Counted from the first letter of the stretch, positions 43,731-52,530 are shown. The stretch: DNA of 64,000 nucleotides from JADJNY01 sp046349615 (GCA_046349615.1 JAXMBZ010000001.1:62001-126000); one strand, 5' to 3'. Translations and numbers: made by a program. Notes: generated from the sequence alone by a model not told the origin.

Positions 43731-44069
43731 TCACGGCTGTTCGCGCGGCCACAAGTAGTCGCGGTTCTTCTCCATCTCGTCGATCAAGCGCTCGAGCACG
43801 TCGCGCTCGCCGAGCGCGAACACCGCGTCGAAGCTGAGTTGGCAGATCGCGCACACGGGGCGCTCGCCGCGGTAGCTCATGATGTCGGTCGCGTCGAGGG
43901 AGACGTCCTCGAGTCCGAACTCGCTCGCCTTGAGCGGCACGCCGTCCTCGTCGAAGCCGAAGAAGAGCTTCACCTCGGCCGGCGTGCGACGGCAGAGGAA
44001 GCAGCGGTCCTTCTGCCCGGCGCGATCGAGCGCGGAGAAGTACTCCTGGAAGCGGTCGTCGAGCGACAT
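43731..44069 (-). CDS. Small CxxC protein of unknown function
   Basis: 112 residues from MSLDDRFQEYFSALDRAG. Two cysteine pairs, DRCFLCRRTPAEVKL (about 20) and PVCAICQLSFD (about 76), could bind one zinc. The frame is open further upstream, but that part is low-complexity and the start chosen opens the conserved-looking part. First gene of a two-gene operon with the downstream lipoprotein. Confidence 0.7.
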   Translation of the reverse strand: MSLDDRFQEYFSALDRAGQKDRCFLCRRTPAEVKLFFGFDEDGVPLKASEFGLEDVSLDATDIMSYRGERPVCAICQLSFDAVFALGERDVLERLIDEMEKNRDYLWPREQP

Positions 44070-44221
44070 CGGCGGGGATTGTAGCGCCTGCGCCGACGCG
44101 GGATCGGCCGCGAGAGCGCGAGCTCCGGACACGCCCAGGACGGCGTCGCGCTCGTCCCCGTCGACCGGCTCGCTGCCCCGCTCGCGCCCTCCATCGTGCG
44201 CGCTCGACCGTACGTCGGCGC

Positions 44222-45607
44222 TCACACGAGCGCCCCCTTCGGCACGCGCTCGACCTCGAGCGGCCGGTCTGGGTGCGTGCCGATGCCGTAGACGAGCTTC
44301 TCGAGCCGGGATCCGAACGGCTTCTCGAGCGCGGCGAGCTCGGCTGCGAGCTCCTTCGTCGAGCGCACGCCGTCGGGGAGCACGATCGCCGCGACGCCCG
44401 TGCCGCCTGCCGTGCGTCCTACGGCGCGCACGAAGCGTCCGCCGTGCCGGCCGACTTCGACGAGCTCCTCCCCAAGCGCTTCTCCCGCCTTCGAACGCAG
44501 GTGCGCGAGCACGAAGTCGACGCGCGCCTCGTCGAAGAGGCGCTCGAAGTCGGGCTGGACGAACTCCTCGAGCACGCGCGCGCCGCGCCCCGCCTGGATC
44601 AGCGACACGTGCGGCTGGAGGTGGCGGAAATGGAACGCGAGGAAGCGATCGGCGACGCGGTACGTTCCGCGGCGCGAACGCAGCGGGTCGGGATCAGTCA
44701 GCGGGACCTCGCGCTCGACGAGCGAGAGCTCGCGCAACGTAGACAGGTACTTGTTGGCGTGCGGCGTGTCGACGCCGACCGCGAGCGCGATGTCGCCGAC
44801 CTTGTCGTTGCCGCGCGCGATCGCGGAAAGGAGCGAGTTGTACGTCGCGGGCTGCGAGAGCTCGGAGCGCAGGAGGAACTGCACCTCGTCGAAGAGGTAG
44901 CCCTCCGGCCGCAGGCACTCGCGCAGCACGTTCTCCTCGAGCGAGCGCGCGTCGTCGAAGCGCCGCAGGTACGCGGGCATGCCGCCGAGGATCGCGTAGG
45001 CGAGCACGCGGTCGCGCACGCTCCACTTCGGGAAGAAGGGCAGCGTCGCCTCGGGCTCGAGCGGCGCGAGCTTGCGCTGCGCCGTGCGCCGGCCGAACAG
45101 CGGTGAACGCTCGGCGAGCACCTCGTTCTCCATGAACGAGACCTGGCTGCCGCACAGCACGAGCACGAGGTTCGAGAGCTTGCCCTTCGTGTCCCAGAAC
45201 CGCTGGAGCTGCGACGTCAGTCCGCGCGTCGACTCGCAGAGGTAGGGGAACTCGTCGAGGACCACGACGAGGCGTCCGCGTCCCGTCTTCTCGCTCGCGG
45301 GCGGCGTCGCGCCGGGCTTGCTGAGCTCCGCGCAGAAGTTGAGCGCCGCGGTCCAGTCCGCGAACTCGACCTGCGCAGCGAGCGGCTCGTCGAGGGCCGC
45401 GGCGAGCGCGTCGCGGAACGCGCGCAGGTTGTCCTTCTCGCGCACCTGTGCCGCGAGGAAGTACACCGCGCGGCGCTTCGCGCAGAACTGCTGGAGGAGC
45501 TCCGTCTTGCCCACCCGGCGGCGGCCGTAGAGGACGAAGAGCTCGGGGCGGGTGGAGGCATGGAGCTCGTCGAGGAAGGCGAGCTCGCGGTCGCGGCCGA
45601 GGAACAT
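44222..45607 (-). CDS. AAA ATPase with C-terminal DUF234 domain (archaeal-type ATPase family)
   Basis: 461 residues from MFLGRDRELAFLDELHAS. Walker A YGRRRVGKTELLQQF (about 27-41), Walker B LVVVLDEFPYL (about 128), sensor region LVLVLCGSQVSFME, then the family stretch LGGMPAYLRRFDD. A winged-helix part follows (LSAIARGNDKVGDIALAVGVDTPHANKYLSTLRELSLVERE) and a DUF234 nuclease-like domain (FLAFHFRHL, FVQPDFERLFDEARVDFVLAHL). This family is common in archaea and patchy in bacteria, often with signs of transfer. Role unknown; DNA-related activity is inferred from the domain. It has its own AT-rich palindromic promoter region. Confidence 0.88.
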   Translation of the reverse strand: MFLGRDRELAFLDELHASTRPELFVLYGRRRVGKTELLQQFCAKRRAVYFLAAQVREKDNLRAFRDALAAALDEPLAAQVEFADWTAALNFCAELSKPGATPPASEKTGRGRLVVVLDEFPYLCESTRGLTSQLQRFWDTKGKLSNLVLVLCGSQVSFMENEVLAERSPLFGRRTAQRKLAPLEPEATLPFFPKWSVRDRVLAYAILGGMPAYLRRFDDARSLEENVLRECLRPEGYLFDEVQFLLRSELSQPATYNSLLSAIARGNDKVGDIALAVGVDTPHANKYLSTLRELSLVEREVPLTDPDPLRSRRGTYRVADRFLAFHFRHLQPHVSLIQAGRGARVLEEFVQPDFERLFDEARVDFVLAHLRSKAGEALGEELVEVGRHGGRFVRAVGRTAGGTGVAAIVLPDGVRSTKELAAELAALEKPFGSRLEKLVYGIGTHPDRPLEVERVPKGALV

Positions 45608-45631
45608 GGTCGGGAGCTTGAACGAGCGGGT

Positions 45632-45650
45632 ATTATACGCGCCAGTATAA
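45632..45650 (-). promoter_or_regulatory. Promoter -10 box within an AT-rich palindrome upstream of the ATPase gene
   Basis: On the minus strand a consensus TATAAT (45637-45632) lies 25 bp before the ATG. It overlaps a perfect inverted repeat TTATAC-6 bp-GTATAA (45633-45650). In a 70% GC background this is the clearest promoter-like AT tract in the window. The overlap of -10 box and palindrome suggests an operator for a repressor, possibly autoregulatory. No clear -35 box is seen. Confidence 0.6.
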
Positions 45651-46027
45651 AGACTAGGCCGGGCTAAAGTGCTTGGTTTGCAAGGGCTTGGGAGCCTGAT
45701 CGAGGGGGCGCCGGCGCGCCCCGGGGCGGCCCTGCGGGTCTCGATCCGGGCGGCGTGAGCGGGGACGCGTCGGGGGCCCGTGCTCACCCTTCGTGCACCC
45801 GCGCCGCGGCCGGGCGAGGCCCACGCGCGACGCTCGGAACCTCGCTCGACGCGCGGGCGTTCCCCTGTCGGCGCGCACGCCTTCGCTCGCTACCCTGTCG
45901 CCCACGAAACGACGGCCAGCGCGCGGGTTTCGGCCGATGCGCCGACGCCGCTCGGGTGGGTGCCGCGCGCTTTCACGACACCGGGGACGCCTCGCGTCCC
46001 GCTCGACTCGAGAAGGAGACCTCCAGC
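45651..46027. other. Intergenic region without a recognised gene
   Basis: Together with the promoter region this makes 420 bp between the divergent ATPase and DUF1579 genes. It is very GC-rich and contains short self-complementary stretches (for example GGGGCGCCGGCGCGCCCC near 45705-45722). No protein family is recognisable in any frame. The right end carries AAGGAG, the ribosome-binding site of the DUF1579 gene. Confidence 0.5.
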
Positions 46028-46624
46028 ATGAAGATCCGTTGCCTCGCCTTGTTCGCGCTCGCCGCCGCCTTCGTCACCTCGTGTGCCTCCACGTCCGGAG
46101 CCGGCGCGATGGACGAGCAGGCGATGATGGCGAAGTGGGGCGAGTACGCGACGCCCGGCGAAGCGCACCACGTGCTCGATCACAAGGTCGGGATGTGGAA
46201 GCTCAAGGTCCGCATGTTCAACCCCGACGGCTCGGTCGCGGGCGAGAGCGACGCGACGAGCGAGTGCGCGTGGGCGATGGGCGGCCGCTTCGTCGTCGAG
46301 CACACCCAGGGCTCGTTCTCGGGCATGCCCTTCGAAGGCCACGGCGTCTCGGGCTACGACAACATCAAGCGCAAGTACGTCGGCTCGTGGATGGACAACA
46401 TGAGCACGGGCCTGATGTCGTTCGAAGGCACCTTCGACGCCAACACGAACACGTTCACGTTCAAGGGCCAGTCGCCCGACCCGATGGCGTGGGACTACGT
46501 CCCGACGCGCAGCACGGAGACGATGATCGACGTCGACCACTCCGTGATGAAGTCGTACCAGCACGGACCGGACGGCAAGGAGTACCTCGCGATGCAGATC
46601 GACTACACGCGCACGACGCGCTGA
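46028..46624 (+). CDS. DUF1579 family lipoprotein
   Basis: 198 residues from MKIRCLALFALAAAFVTSC (Cys19). AAGGAG precedes the ATG. The DUF1579 core is clear: LDHKVGMWKLKVRMFNPDGSVAGESDATSECAWAMGGRFVVEHTQGSFSGMPFEGHGVSGYDNIKRKYVGSWMDNMSTGLMSFEGTFD, followed by the antiparallel beta strands of the fold. Members are small secreted or anchored beta-barrel-like proteins of unknown function. It stands alone, convergent with the EamA gene. Confidence 0.9.
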   Translation: MKIRCLALFALAAAFVTSCASTSGAGAMDEQAMMAKWGEYATPGEAHHVLDHKVGMWKLKVRMFNPDGSVAGESDATSECAWAMGGRFVVEHTQGSFSGMPFEGHGVSGYDNIKRKYVGSWMDNMSTGLMSFEGTFDANTNTFTFKGQSPDPMAWDYVPTRSTETMIDVDHSVMKSYQHGPDGKEYLAMQIDYTRTTR

Positions 46625-46726
46625 GTCGCCGCTTCGTCCGAACCCTCGCGGCAGTGCGTCCCACGCGGCGCGCTGCCGCGCTGCATTTCCAGGCTCGAAC
46701 AGGCCGTCGCCTCGCTGCGCGCGAAG

Positions 46727-47653
46727 CTACGCGGCGTCCCGCCCGAGCTCCGCTGATCGCTTCGACGGCGCGGGTGAGCCTGGTTCTGGCGCGCGAGCCG
46801 CGCTCCCGCCGCGCACGACGAGCAGCGTTCCCGACAGCACGATCGCGGCGCCGAACAGCGCCTGGAGCGGCAGGCGTTCGTCGAGGAACAGGAAGCCCCA
46901 CGTCATCCCGAACACGGGGATCAGGAACGTGACCGTGCTCGCGCGCGCCGCGCCGACGTGGCGCAGGAGCCGGAAGAACAGGATGTACGCGACGCCCGTG
47001 CAGAGCACGCCGAGGACGACTGCGCACGCGAGCGCCTTCGCCGAGGGCGCCGCCTCGGGCCGCTGCACGACGGCGACCGGCAGGAGCAGCACGCTCGCCG
47101 CGATCTGGCTCCCCGCCGCGATCGCGAGCGGCGAGAGCCCGCCGAGCCGCCGCTTCGTGAAGTGCGCGGCGAAGCCGTAGCACGCCGCCGCCGTGAGCCC
47201 CGCGAGCACCGCCGTGCGGTCCGCGGCGAGCGAGAGCTTGTGACCGACGAGCACGAGCACACCCGCGAAGCCGAGCGCGAGCCCGAGGAGCTTCACCGGC
47301 GCGATGCGCTCGCGCAGCCACAGGAAACCGAACACGACGACGAACAACGGCACGGTCGCGTTGAGCACGGACGAGAGCCCCGCGGAGAGCGAGAGCGTCG
47401 CGAACGCGAAGAGCGAGAAGGGGAGCGCCGAATTGATCCCGCCGAGCACCGTCAGGTCGCGCATGCGGCCCTTCAGCGCGCTGAGCTCGCCGCGCAGCGC
47501 GAGCCAGCTCGTCAGGAACACGGCCGCGATCGCGACGCGGATCTCGATCAGCATCGTGGGCCCGAGCTCGGGCACGGCGATCCGCATGAAGAGGAACGAC
47601 GCGCCCCAGATCGCGGCGAGCGCCAGGAGCTCGATCACGTCGCGCGGCTTCAC
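46727..47653 (-). CDS. EamA family (DMT) transporter
   Basis: 308 residues with ten TM helices in two EamA repeats: ELLALAAIWGASFLFMRIAVPELGP opens the first and LAGLTAAACYGFAAHFTKRRLGGL the second; LPLQALFGAAIVLSGTLLVVR ends it. The GTG start lies in the stop of the Lrp-type regulator (GTGA overlap). This suggests that the regulator controls the exporter of an amino acid or related metabolite, a frequent pairing. Confidence 0.9.
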   Translation of the reverse strand: MKPRDVIELLALAAIWGASFLFMRIAVPELGPTMLIEIRVAIAAVFLTSWLALRGELSALKGRMRDLTVLGGINSALPFSLFAFATLSLSAGLSSVLNATVPLFVVVFGFLWLRERIAPVKLLGLALGFAGVLVLVGHKLSLAADRTAVLAGLTAAACYGFAAHFTKRRLGGLSPLAIAAGSQIAASVLLLPVAVVQRPEAAPSAKALACAVVLGVLCTGVAYILFFRLLRHVGAARASTVTFLIPVFGMTWGFLFLDERLPLQALFGAAIVLSGTLLVVRGGSAARAPEPGSPAPSKRSAELGRDAA

Positions 47654-48129
47654 GCGTCCTCCTTCGCGGCGCGTGCCGCGGCCTCGAGCGACAAGGTCGC
47701 GGTCTCCTTGAGCGTGCCGAGCACGATCGTCGTGCGCGTGCTCTGGATCGCGGGGATCGACTTCACGTCGCCGAGCACGCGCGCGAGGTCGTCGGTGTCG
47801 CGCACGCGCAGCTTGACGAGGTAGCAGTCCTCGCCCGCGACCTGGTGTACCTCCTGCACGTCGGGGAGCGCCGCGAGCCGCGCGCCGGTCTTCGCGGCGC
47901 CGCCCTTCTCCTCCGCGCGCACGAACACGAACGCCGTGAGCCCGAGCCCGAGCTTCTTCGCGGCGAGGCGCGCCTCGTAGCCGGTGACGAAGCCCTTCTG
48001 CTCGAGCTTCTTGATGCGCTCGAGGATCGCGGACGGCGCCATGTCGAGGTCGCGCGCGATGTCCGCGTTCGAGGTGCGGGCGTTCGCCTGGAGGAGGGCC
48101 AGGATGCGGAGGTCGGTGGGGTCGAGCAT
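47650..48129 (-). CDS. Lrp/AsnC family transcriptional regulator
   Basis: 159 residues from MLDPTDLRILALLQANARTSNADIARDLDMAPSAILERIKKLEQKGFVTGYEA, the winged helix-turn-helix. The RAM ligand-binding domain follows (LTAFVFVRAEEKGG, VQEVHQVAGEDCYLVKLRVRDTDDLARVL, IQSTRTTIVLGTLKE). Full length. Translationally coupled to the EamA transporter downstream; probably responds to an amino acid and also regulates itself. Confidence 0.93.
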   Translation of the reverse strand: MLDPTDLRILALLQANARTSNADIARDLDMAPSAILERIKKLEQKGFVTGYEARLAAKKLGLGLTAFVFVRAEEKGGAAKTGARLAALPDVQEVHQVAGEDCYLVKLRVRDTDDLARVLGDVKSIPAIQSTRTTIVLGTLKETATLSLEAAARAAKEDA

Positions 48130-48278
48130 GGGCGTTGGTTCGTCCTAGAGACTCCATCGCGTCCGACGATTCGTCAAGTGCCTGTCGTCATGGCCGAACA
48201 ATCGTCTGGATCGGGCTCGTGGTACCGAACCGGCTCCGATGGGCGCCGCGGCGCCCGGCCCGGGCCCGACCGCGCCGT

Positions 48279-49478
48279 TCAGTGCACGAGTGCGTGCAGC
48301 CGGCGCGCGACGAGTTCGTTCCCCGCGCGGCTCAGGTGGCCGCCGGCGTACGGATGGGGGAACTGCGCGTCGCGTCGATGCTCGGCGAGCGCGCGCGAGA
48401 GCTCGGGCGCGAGGTCGACGTGCTCGATCTTCGCGCGCTCGAGCGCCGCGAGGAGCTCGCTCCAGTACGCGCGCTTCCCGTGGTCGAGCTCCGCGAGGTC
48501 GACCTCGCGCGGGAACACGAGCACGATCACGCGCGGCGCGTGGAACGCGGCGAGCAACGCGAGCGTGACTCGGAACGGCTCGCCGTCGACGTCGCGCCAG
48601 AGCCGCTCGACGTCGCGCTCGCGGTCGGAGACGAGCGCGGCCGCGCCGCGCGCGAGCGACGAGACGCTCCACCACGACGAGCTCCAGCGCCAGGGCTCGT
48701 GTTCGCGGAGACGCTCGATCACGGAGCCGTCGTCGATCGCCGCAGCGAGCTCGGCGCCGGTCGCGAAGGGTTGGGGGACGAGGACGAGCTCCGGGTTGGA
48801 GGCCGACGACGATCCGTGCGCGAGCTCCGTGTTCGCCGTGGATCCGCCGAGCACGAACCGCGGCTTCGCGGGCGCGGAGCCCGACCCCGGGTACCACAGC
48901 GGGCGATAGCGGTTGACGTTGCGCCCGATGTTCTCGAGCAGGAGCCCGACGACGAGCACGTCGGGCTGGAGGCGCTCGCCCTCGCGCTTCCAGCGCAGGA
49001 GCGCTTGATCCGTGCCGTAGGCGGCGACGCCGAGGTTGACGCACTCGACGCGGGGATCGAGCGCCTCGAGCTGAGCTTCGAACGTGTCCTCGTCGCCGAC
49101 CTCGTCGCCCCAGGTGTAGGAATCGCCGACGCAGACGAGCCGCGTGACGCCCACCGGCTTCGCGAGCGCGTACTCGCGCGTCCCGCGCGCGCCGAGCGAG
49201 TTCGTGCGCGCCTTCCCATCTGCGCTCACCGCGTTGGGCCGCACGCTCCACCCGAGCTCCGCGTCGAACGCGCCGACGCCCTTCGGCTCGGATCGCAACT
49301 CGTCGAGCCACGCGCGCTGCCGGGGATGCGTGATCGCGCCGAACGGCGGCAACGGATGGCCGAGCAGCAAGCCGTCCCTCCCGATCCAAAGCGTGATCGC
49401 GAGGTCGACCGCGACGAGCCCGACGAGGAGCGCCGCGAGCGCGCGCAGTCCACTGCGTTTCCGACGGAGCTGGGCCAA
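48279..49478 (-). CDS. SGNH/GDSL-type hydrolase, membrane-anchored
   Basis: TM anchor GLRALAALLVGLVAVDLAITLWI, then the SGNH blocks: LVCVGDSYTWGDEVGDEDTFEAQLE (block I Ser), VNLGVAAYGTDQALLRWK (block II Gly), VVGLLLENIGRNVNRYRPLW (block III Asn), and FPHPYAGGHLSRAGNELVARRL (block V Asp/His). AlgX/AlgJ-like or other envelope acyl- or deacetylase roles are possible; the substrate is unknown. The start is uncertain: the TTG at 49478 gives a short basic N-region before the anchor, a TTG at 49580 gives 34 more residues. A GC palindrome at 48241-48256 lies after its stop and may be a terminator. Confidence 0.8.
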   Translation of the reverse strand: MAQLRRKRSGLRALAALLVGLVAVDLAITLWIGRDGLLLGHPLPPFGAITHPRQRAWLDELRSEPKGVGAFDAELGWSVRPNAVSADGKARTNSLGARGTREYALAKPVGVTRLVCVGDSYTWGDEVGDEDTFEAQLEALDPRVECVNLGVAAYGTDQALLRWKREGERLQPDVLVVGLLLENIGRNVNRYRPLWYPGSGSAPAKPRFVLGGSTANTELAHGSSSASNPELVLVPQPFATGAELAAAIDDGSVIERLREHEPWRWSSSWWSVSSLARGAAALVSDRERDVERLWRDVDGEPFRVTLALLAAFHAPRVIVLVFPREVDLAELDHGKRAYWSELLAALERAKIEHVDLAPELSRALAEHRRDAQFPHPYAGGHLSRAGNELVARRLHALVH

Positions 49479-49618
49479 GGGCGCGCGAGGATAGCGACGC
49501 AGCGCACGAGCGCGACCGTGGCGCGCGCTTCGGGAGTGGACTCCGGCTGCCGGGAGCCGAAACTGCGCGCGCGCCCTCAAGTCAGGCGACCGCGGCCAAG
49601 TTGGCCGTCACGGACAAG

Positions 49619-49659
49619 ACCGGGGCTGTTTCAACACGGCATGTTGAAATAGCCCCGGT
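49619..49659 (-). terminator. Long hairpin 18 bp after the clpB stop, terminator candidate
   Basis: Eighteen-base arms (49619-49636 and 49642-49659, ACCGGGGCTGTTTCAACA type) close a 5-base loop. There is one non-Watson-Crick position: G-U if read on the plus strand, A-C on the minus strand. No T-run follows, so it is not a standard intrinsic terminator. Position after clpB supports a transcript-end role. Confidence 0.55.
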
Positions 49660-49676
49660 GTGCCACGCGACCCGCG

Positions 49677-52247
49677 TCAGCGAGTCGCGCCGAGTTTCGG
49701 CCCGCTCGCCTCTGCGTTCTCCGCCTTCCGCGCACTGACCCAGAAGTTCCCCTTCGACACGTCGACGACCGCGACGTCGCCGCGCACGACCTTTCCGCCG
49801 AGGATCGCGTCCGCGAGCAGGTTCTGGACGTTCTTCTGGATCGCGCGCTTCAGCGGGCGCGCGCCGAACTCGGGGCTGTAGCCCTGCTTCGCGAGCTCGT
49901 CCTTCGCGGCGTCGGTCAGCTCGAGGCCGATCTCCTGCTCCGCGAGGTGCTTCGCGAGGCGCGCCGTCTGCACGTCGACGATCTTGCGGATCTGGCCCGG
50001 TTCGAGCGCGTCGAAGACGAGGATCTCGTCGAGCCGGTTCACGAACTCCGGCCGGAAGAACTGCCGGACCTGATCCGCGTGCCGCAGGTTGCTCGTCATC
50101 AAGACGAGCGTCTGCGTGAAGTCGACCGTGCGGCCCTGACCGTCGGTCAGGCGTCCGTCGTCGAGCATCTGGAGGAGCACGTTGAACACGTCGGGATGCG
50201 CCTTCTCGACTTCGTCGAAGAGCACGACCGAGTGCGGCTTGCGGCGCACGGCTTCGGTGAGCGCTCCGCCCTCGTCGTAGCCGACGTAGCCCGGAGGCGC
50301 GCCGATCAGCCGCGACACGGAGTGCTTCTCCATGAACTCGCTCATGTCGATGCGCACCATGTTCGCTTCGTCGTCGAAGAGGAACTCCGCCATCGCGCGC
50401 GCGAGCTCCGTCTTGCCGACGCCGGTCGGACCGAGCAGCAGGAACGAGCCCAGGGGGCGCGTCGTCTCCTGCAAGCCCGCGCGCGCGCGGCGCACGGCCT
50501 GCGCGATCGCTTCGACGGCGTGCTTCTGGCCGATGACGCGCTCGCCGACGCGCTCTTCCATGTGGAGGAGCTTCTCACGCTCGGTTTCGAGCAGCCGCGA
50601 GGCCGGGATGCCCGTCCAGCGGCTGACGACCTGCGCGATGAGCTCGGCGTCGACGGCTTCGGGGAGGAGCGCGCCGTTCGCCTGCACCTTCTCGAGCTTC
50701 GCCGCGTTCTCCTCGAGCGCCTTCTGCGCCTGCGGCAGCTCGCCGTAGCGGATCTTCGCGACGCGCTCGTAGTTGCCCTTGCGCTCCTCGCGGCCCGCTT
50801 CGTCGCGCAGGTTCTCGATCAGGAGCTTGCCGGCGCGGATCGCCTGGATGAGCTCCTTCTCGTTCTGCCAGCGCGTCTTCAGCGCCGAGGACTCCTCGCG
50901 CAGTTCGCTGAGCTCGCGGTCGATCTCGGCGATGCGGCGCACGGCGTCGCGCGCTTCTTCCTTCGAAAGGGCGGTCTTCTCGATCTCGAGCTGGCGCGTC
51001 TTGCGCTCGATCGAGTCGAGCTCGGGCGGCAGCGAGTCGATCGCCGAGCGCAGTTGCGACGCGGCCTCGTCGACGCAGTCGATCGCCTTGTCGGGCATGA
51101 AGCGGTCGCTGATGTGCCGGTCAGAGAGCCGCGCGGCCGCGATCAGCGCTTCGTCGAGGATGCGCACGCCGTGGTGGACCTCGTAGCGCTCCTTCAGGCC
51201 GCGCAGGATCGCGATCGTGTCCTCGACGGACGGTTCGTCGACGAGGACGGGCATGAAGCGGCGCTCGAGGGCCGCGTCCTTCTCGATGTGCTTGCGATAT
51301 TCGTCGAGCGTCGTCGCGCCGATGCAGTGGAGCTCGCCGCGCGCGAGCGCGGGCTTCAGCATGTTCGCGGCGTCGACGGCGCCTTCGGCTCCGCCCGCGC
51401 CGACGAGCGTGTGGAGCTCGTCGATGAAGAGGATGATCGAGCCCGAAGCCTCGGCGATCTCGGAGAGGACGGCTTTCAGGCGCTCCTCGAACTCGCCGCG
51501 GTACTTGGCGCCCGCGAGGAGCGCGCCGAGGTCGAGCGACATCACCTTCTTGTTCTTGAGTCCCTCGGGGACGTCGCCCGCGACGATGCGGTTCGCGAGG
51601 CCTTCGGCGATCGCGGTCTTGCCGACGCCGGGGTCGCCGATCAGGACGGGGTTGTTCTTGCGGCGGCGCGTGAGGACCTGCATCACGCGGCGGATTTCCG
51701 TGTCGCGGCCGATGACGGGGTCGAGCTTGCCGGCCTGCGCGTCGGCGGTGAGGTCGCGCGCGAACTTCTTGAGCGCCTCGAAGGTCGTTTCGGGGTCTTG
51801 GGTGGTGACCTTCTTGCCTTTGCGGACCTCGGTCAGCGCGGCTTCGATCTTCTCGGGGCGCAGGTTGCGCGCGGCGAAGAGGCCTTGGACTTCGGGGCCG
51901 CCCTTCTTCGTCAGCGCGAGCAGGAGGTGCTCGGTCGAGACGAAGGTGTCGCCCATCTTCTTCGCGAGTTGGTTCGCTTCGTTCAGCGTCTCGGCGAGCG
52001 CGCGGGAGGCGGTGAGCTGAGTGCCCGTGCTGCGCGGGAGCTTGTCGAGGTGCTGGAGGAGGTCGGCGGCGAGGACGCGCGGGTCGATCTCGAGCTTGTT
52101 CAGCAGCGCGGAGGTGACGCCTTCGGGTTCGGCGAGGAGCGCGACGGCGAGGTGCGCGGGCGTGAGCTCGGGGTGATGGGAGGCTTGCGCGTTTTGCTGG
52201 GCAAGGGCGAGGGCTTCTTGGGACTTGCGTGTGAATTGGTCTTGCAT
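49677..52247 (-). CDS. clpB: ATP-dependent chaperone ClpB
   Basis: 856 residues, the usual ClpB length. The start MQDQFTRKSQEALALAQQNAQ has GGGAGG six to seven bases upstream. N domain (1-145) with two repeats (HPELTPAHLAVALL, VSTEHLLLAL); first AAA with Walker A GDPGVGKTAIAEGLANR (204-211) and Walker B IILFIDELHTLVGAGG; coiled-coil middle domain (about 405-525), which separates it from ClpA/C; second AAA with GPTGVGKTELARAMAEFLF and VVLFDEVEKAHPDVFNVLLQMLDDG. It disaggregates proteins with DnaK. The upstream 360 bp hold hairpin element copy 4 but no obvious heat-shock operator. Confidence 0.97.
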   Translation of the reverse strand: MQDQFTRKSQEALALAQQNAQASHHPELTPAHLAVALLAEPEGVTSALLNKLEIDPRVLAADLLQHLDKLPRSTGTQLTASRALAETLNEANQLAKKMGDTFVSTEHLLLALTKKGGPEVQGLFAARNLRPEKIEAALTEVRKGKKVTTQDPETTFEALKKFARDLTADAQAGKLDPVIGRDTEIRRVMQVLTRRRKNNPVLIGDPGVGKTAIAEGLANRIVAGDVPEGLKNKKVMSLDLGALLAGAKYRGEFEERLKAVLSEIAEASGSIILFIDELHTLVGAGGAEGAVDAANMLKPALARGELHCIGATTLDEYRKHIEKDAALERRFMPVLVDEPSVEDTIAILRGLKERYEVHHGVRILDEALIAAARLSDRHISDRFMPDKAIDCVDEAASQLRSAIDSLPPELDSIERKTRQLEIEKTALSKEEARDAVRRIAEIDRELSELREESSALKTRWQNEKELIQAIRAGKLLIENLRDEAGREERKGNYERVAKIRYGELPQAQKALEENAAKLEKVQANGALLPEAVDAELIAQVVSRWTGIPASRLLETEREKLLHMEERVGERVIGQKHAVEAIAQAVRRARAGLQETTRPLGSFLLLGPTGVGKTELARAMAEFLFDDEANMVRIDMSEFMEKHSVSRLIGAPPGYVGYDEGGALTEAVRRKPHSVVLFDEVEKAHPDVFNVLLQMLDDGRLTDGQGRTVDFTQTLVLMTSNLRHADQVRQFFRPEFVNRLDEILVFDALEPGQIRKIVDVQTARLAKHLAEQEIGLELTDAAKDELAKQGYSPEFGARPLKRAIQKNVQNLLADAILGGKVVRGDVAVVDVSKGNFWVSARKAENAEASGPKLGATR

Positions 52248-52379
52248 GGTGGTGCCTCCCTGGGTTGGCGACGCGGGATGGCAATGGGTGTGCCTGCGCG
52301 TGGAGTGCGTGTGCGCGTCGGTGTCGCGGGGGGCGGGCTGCCAAATCGTCGGGGGGTGCTGCCAGGTGTGCAGGGAGTG

Positions 52380-52506
52380 GCGGCGCGCGGGAGGCGGATG
52401 AAGGGCAACGGAGACTGCACGCCGAGGCGCACATGTGGGTGCTACCGCATCCCAGACTCCGCGCAGCATCGGGCCGGAGGACCGGCCCGATGCTGCGCGG
52501 AGTTCT
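52380..52506 (+). repeat. Dispersed 128-bp hairpin element, copy 4 (compensated stem variant)
   Basis: Conserved flank GCGCGGGAGGCGGATG, GCAACGGAGACTG and GCGCACATGTGGGTGCT as in the other copies. The inverted repeat is at 52456-52503 with loop AGGA. Its arms differ from the other copies at four positions (10-12 and 16 of the arm), and every change is matched on the opposite arm, so pairing stays perfect over 22 bp. It lies between the divergent clpB and pcm genes in a 362-bp gap that otherwise contains only the short direct repeats. Confidence 0.9.
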
Positions 52507-52530
52507 GTTGGGAGAAGGCGGGTGGGGGCC

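Noticed and set aside
45654..45905. Open frame of 83 codons in the gap before the DUF1579 gene
   Set aside because: Arginine/proline-rich, no start signal, no similarity recognised; typical GC-driven spurious frame.
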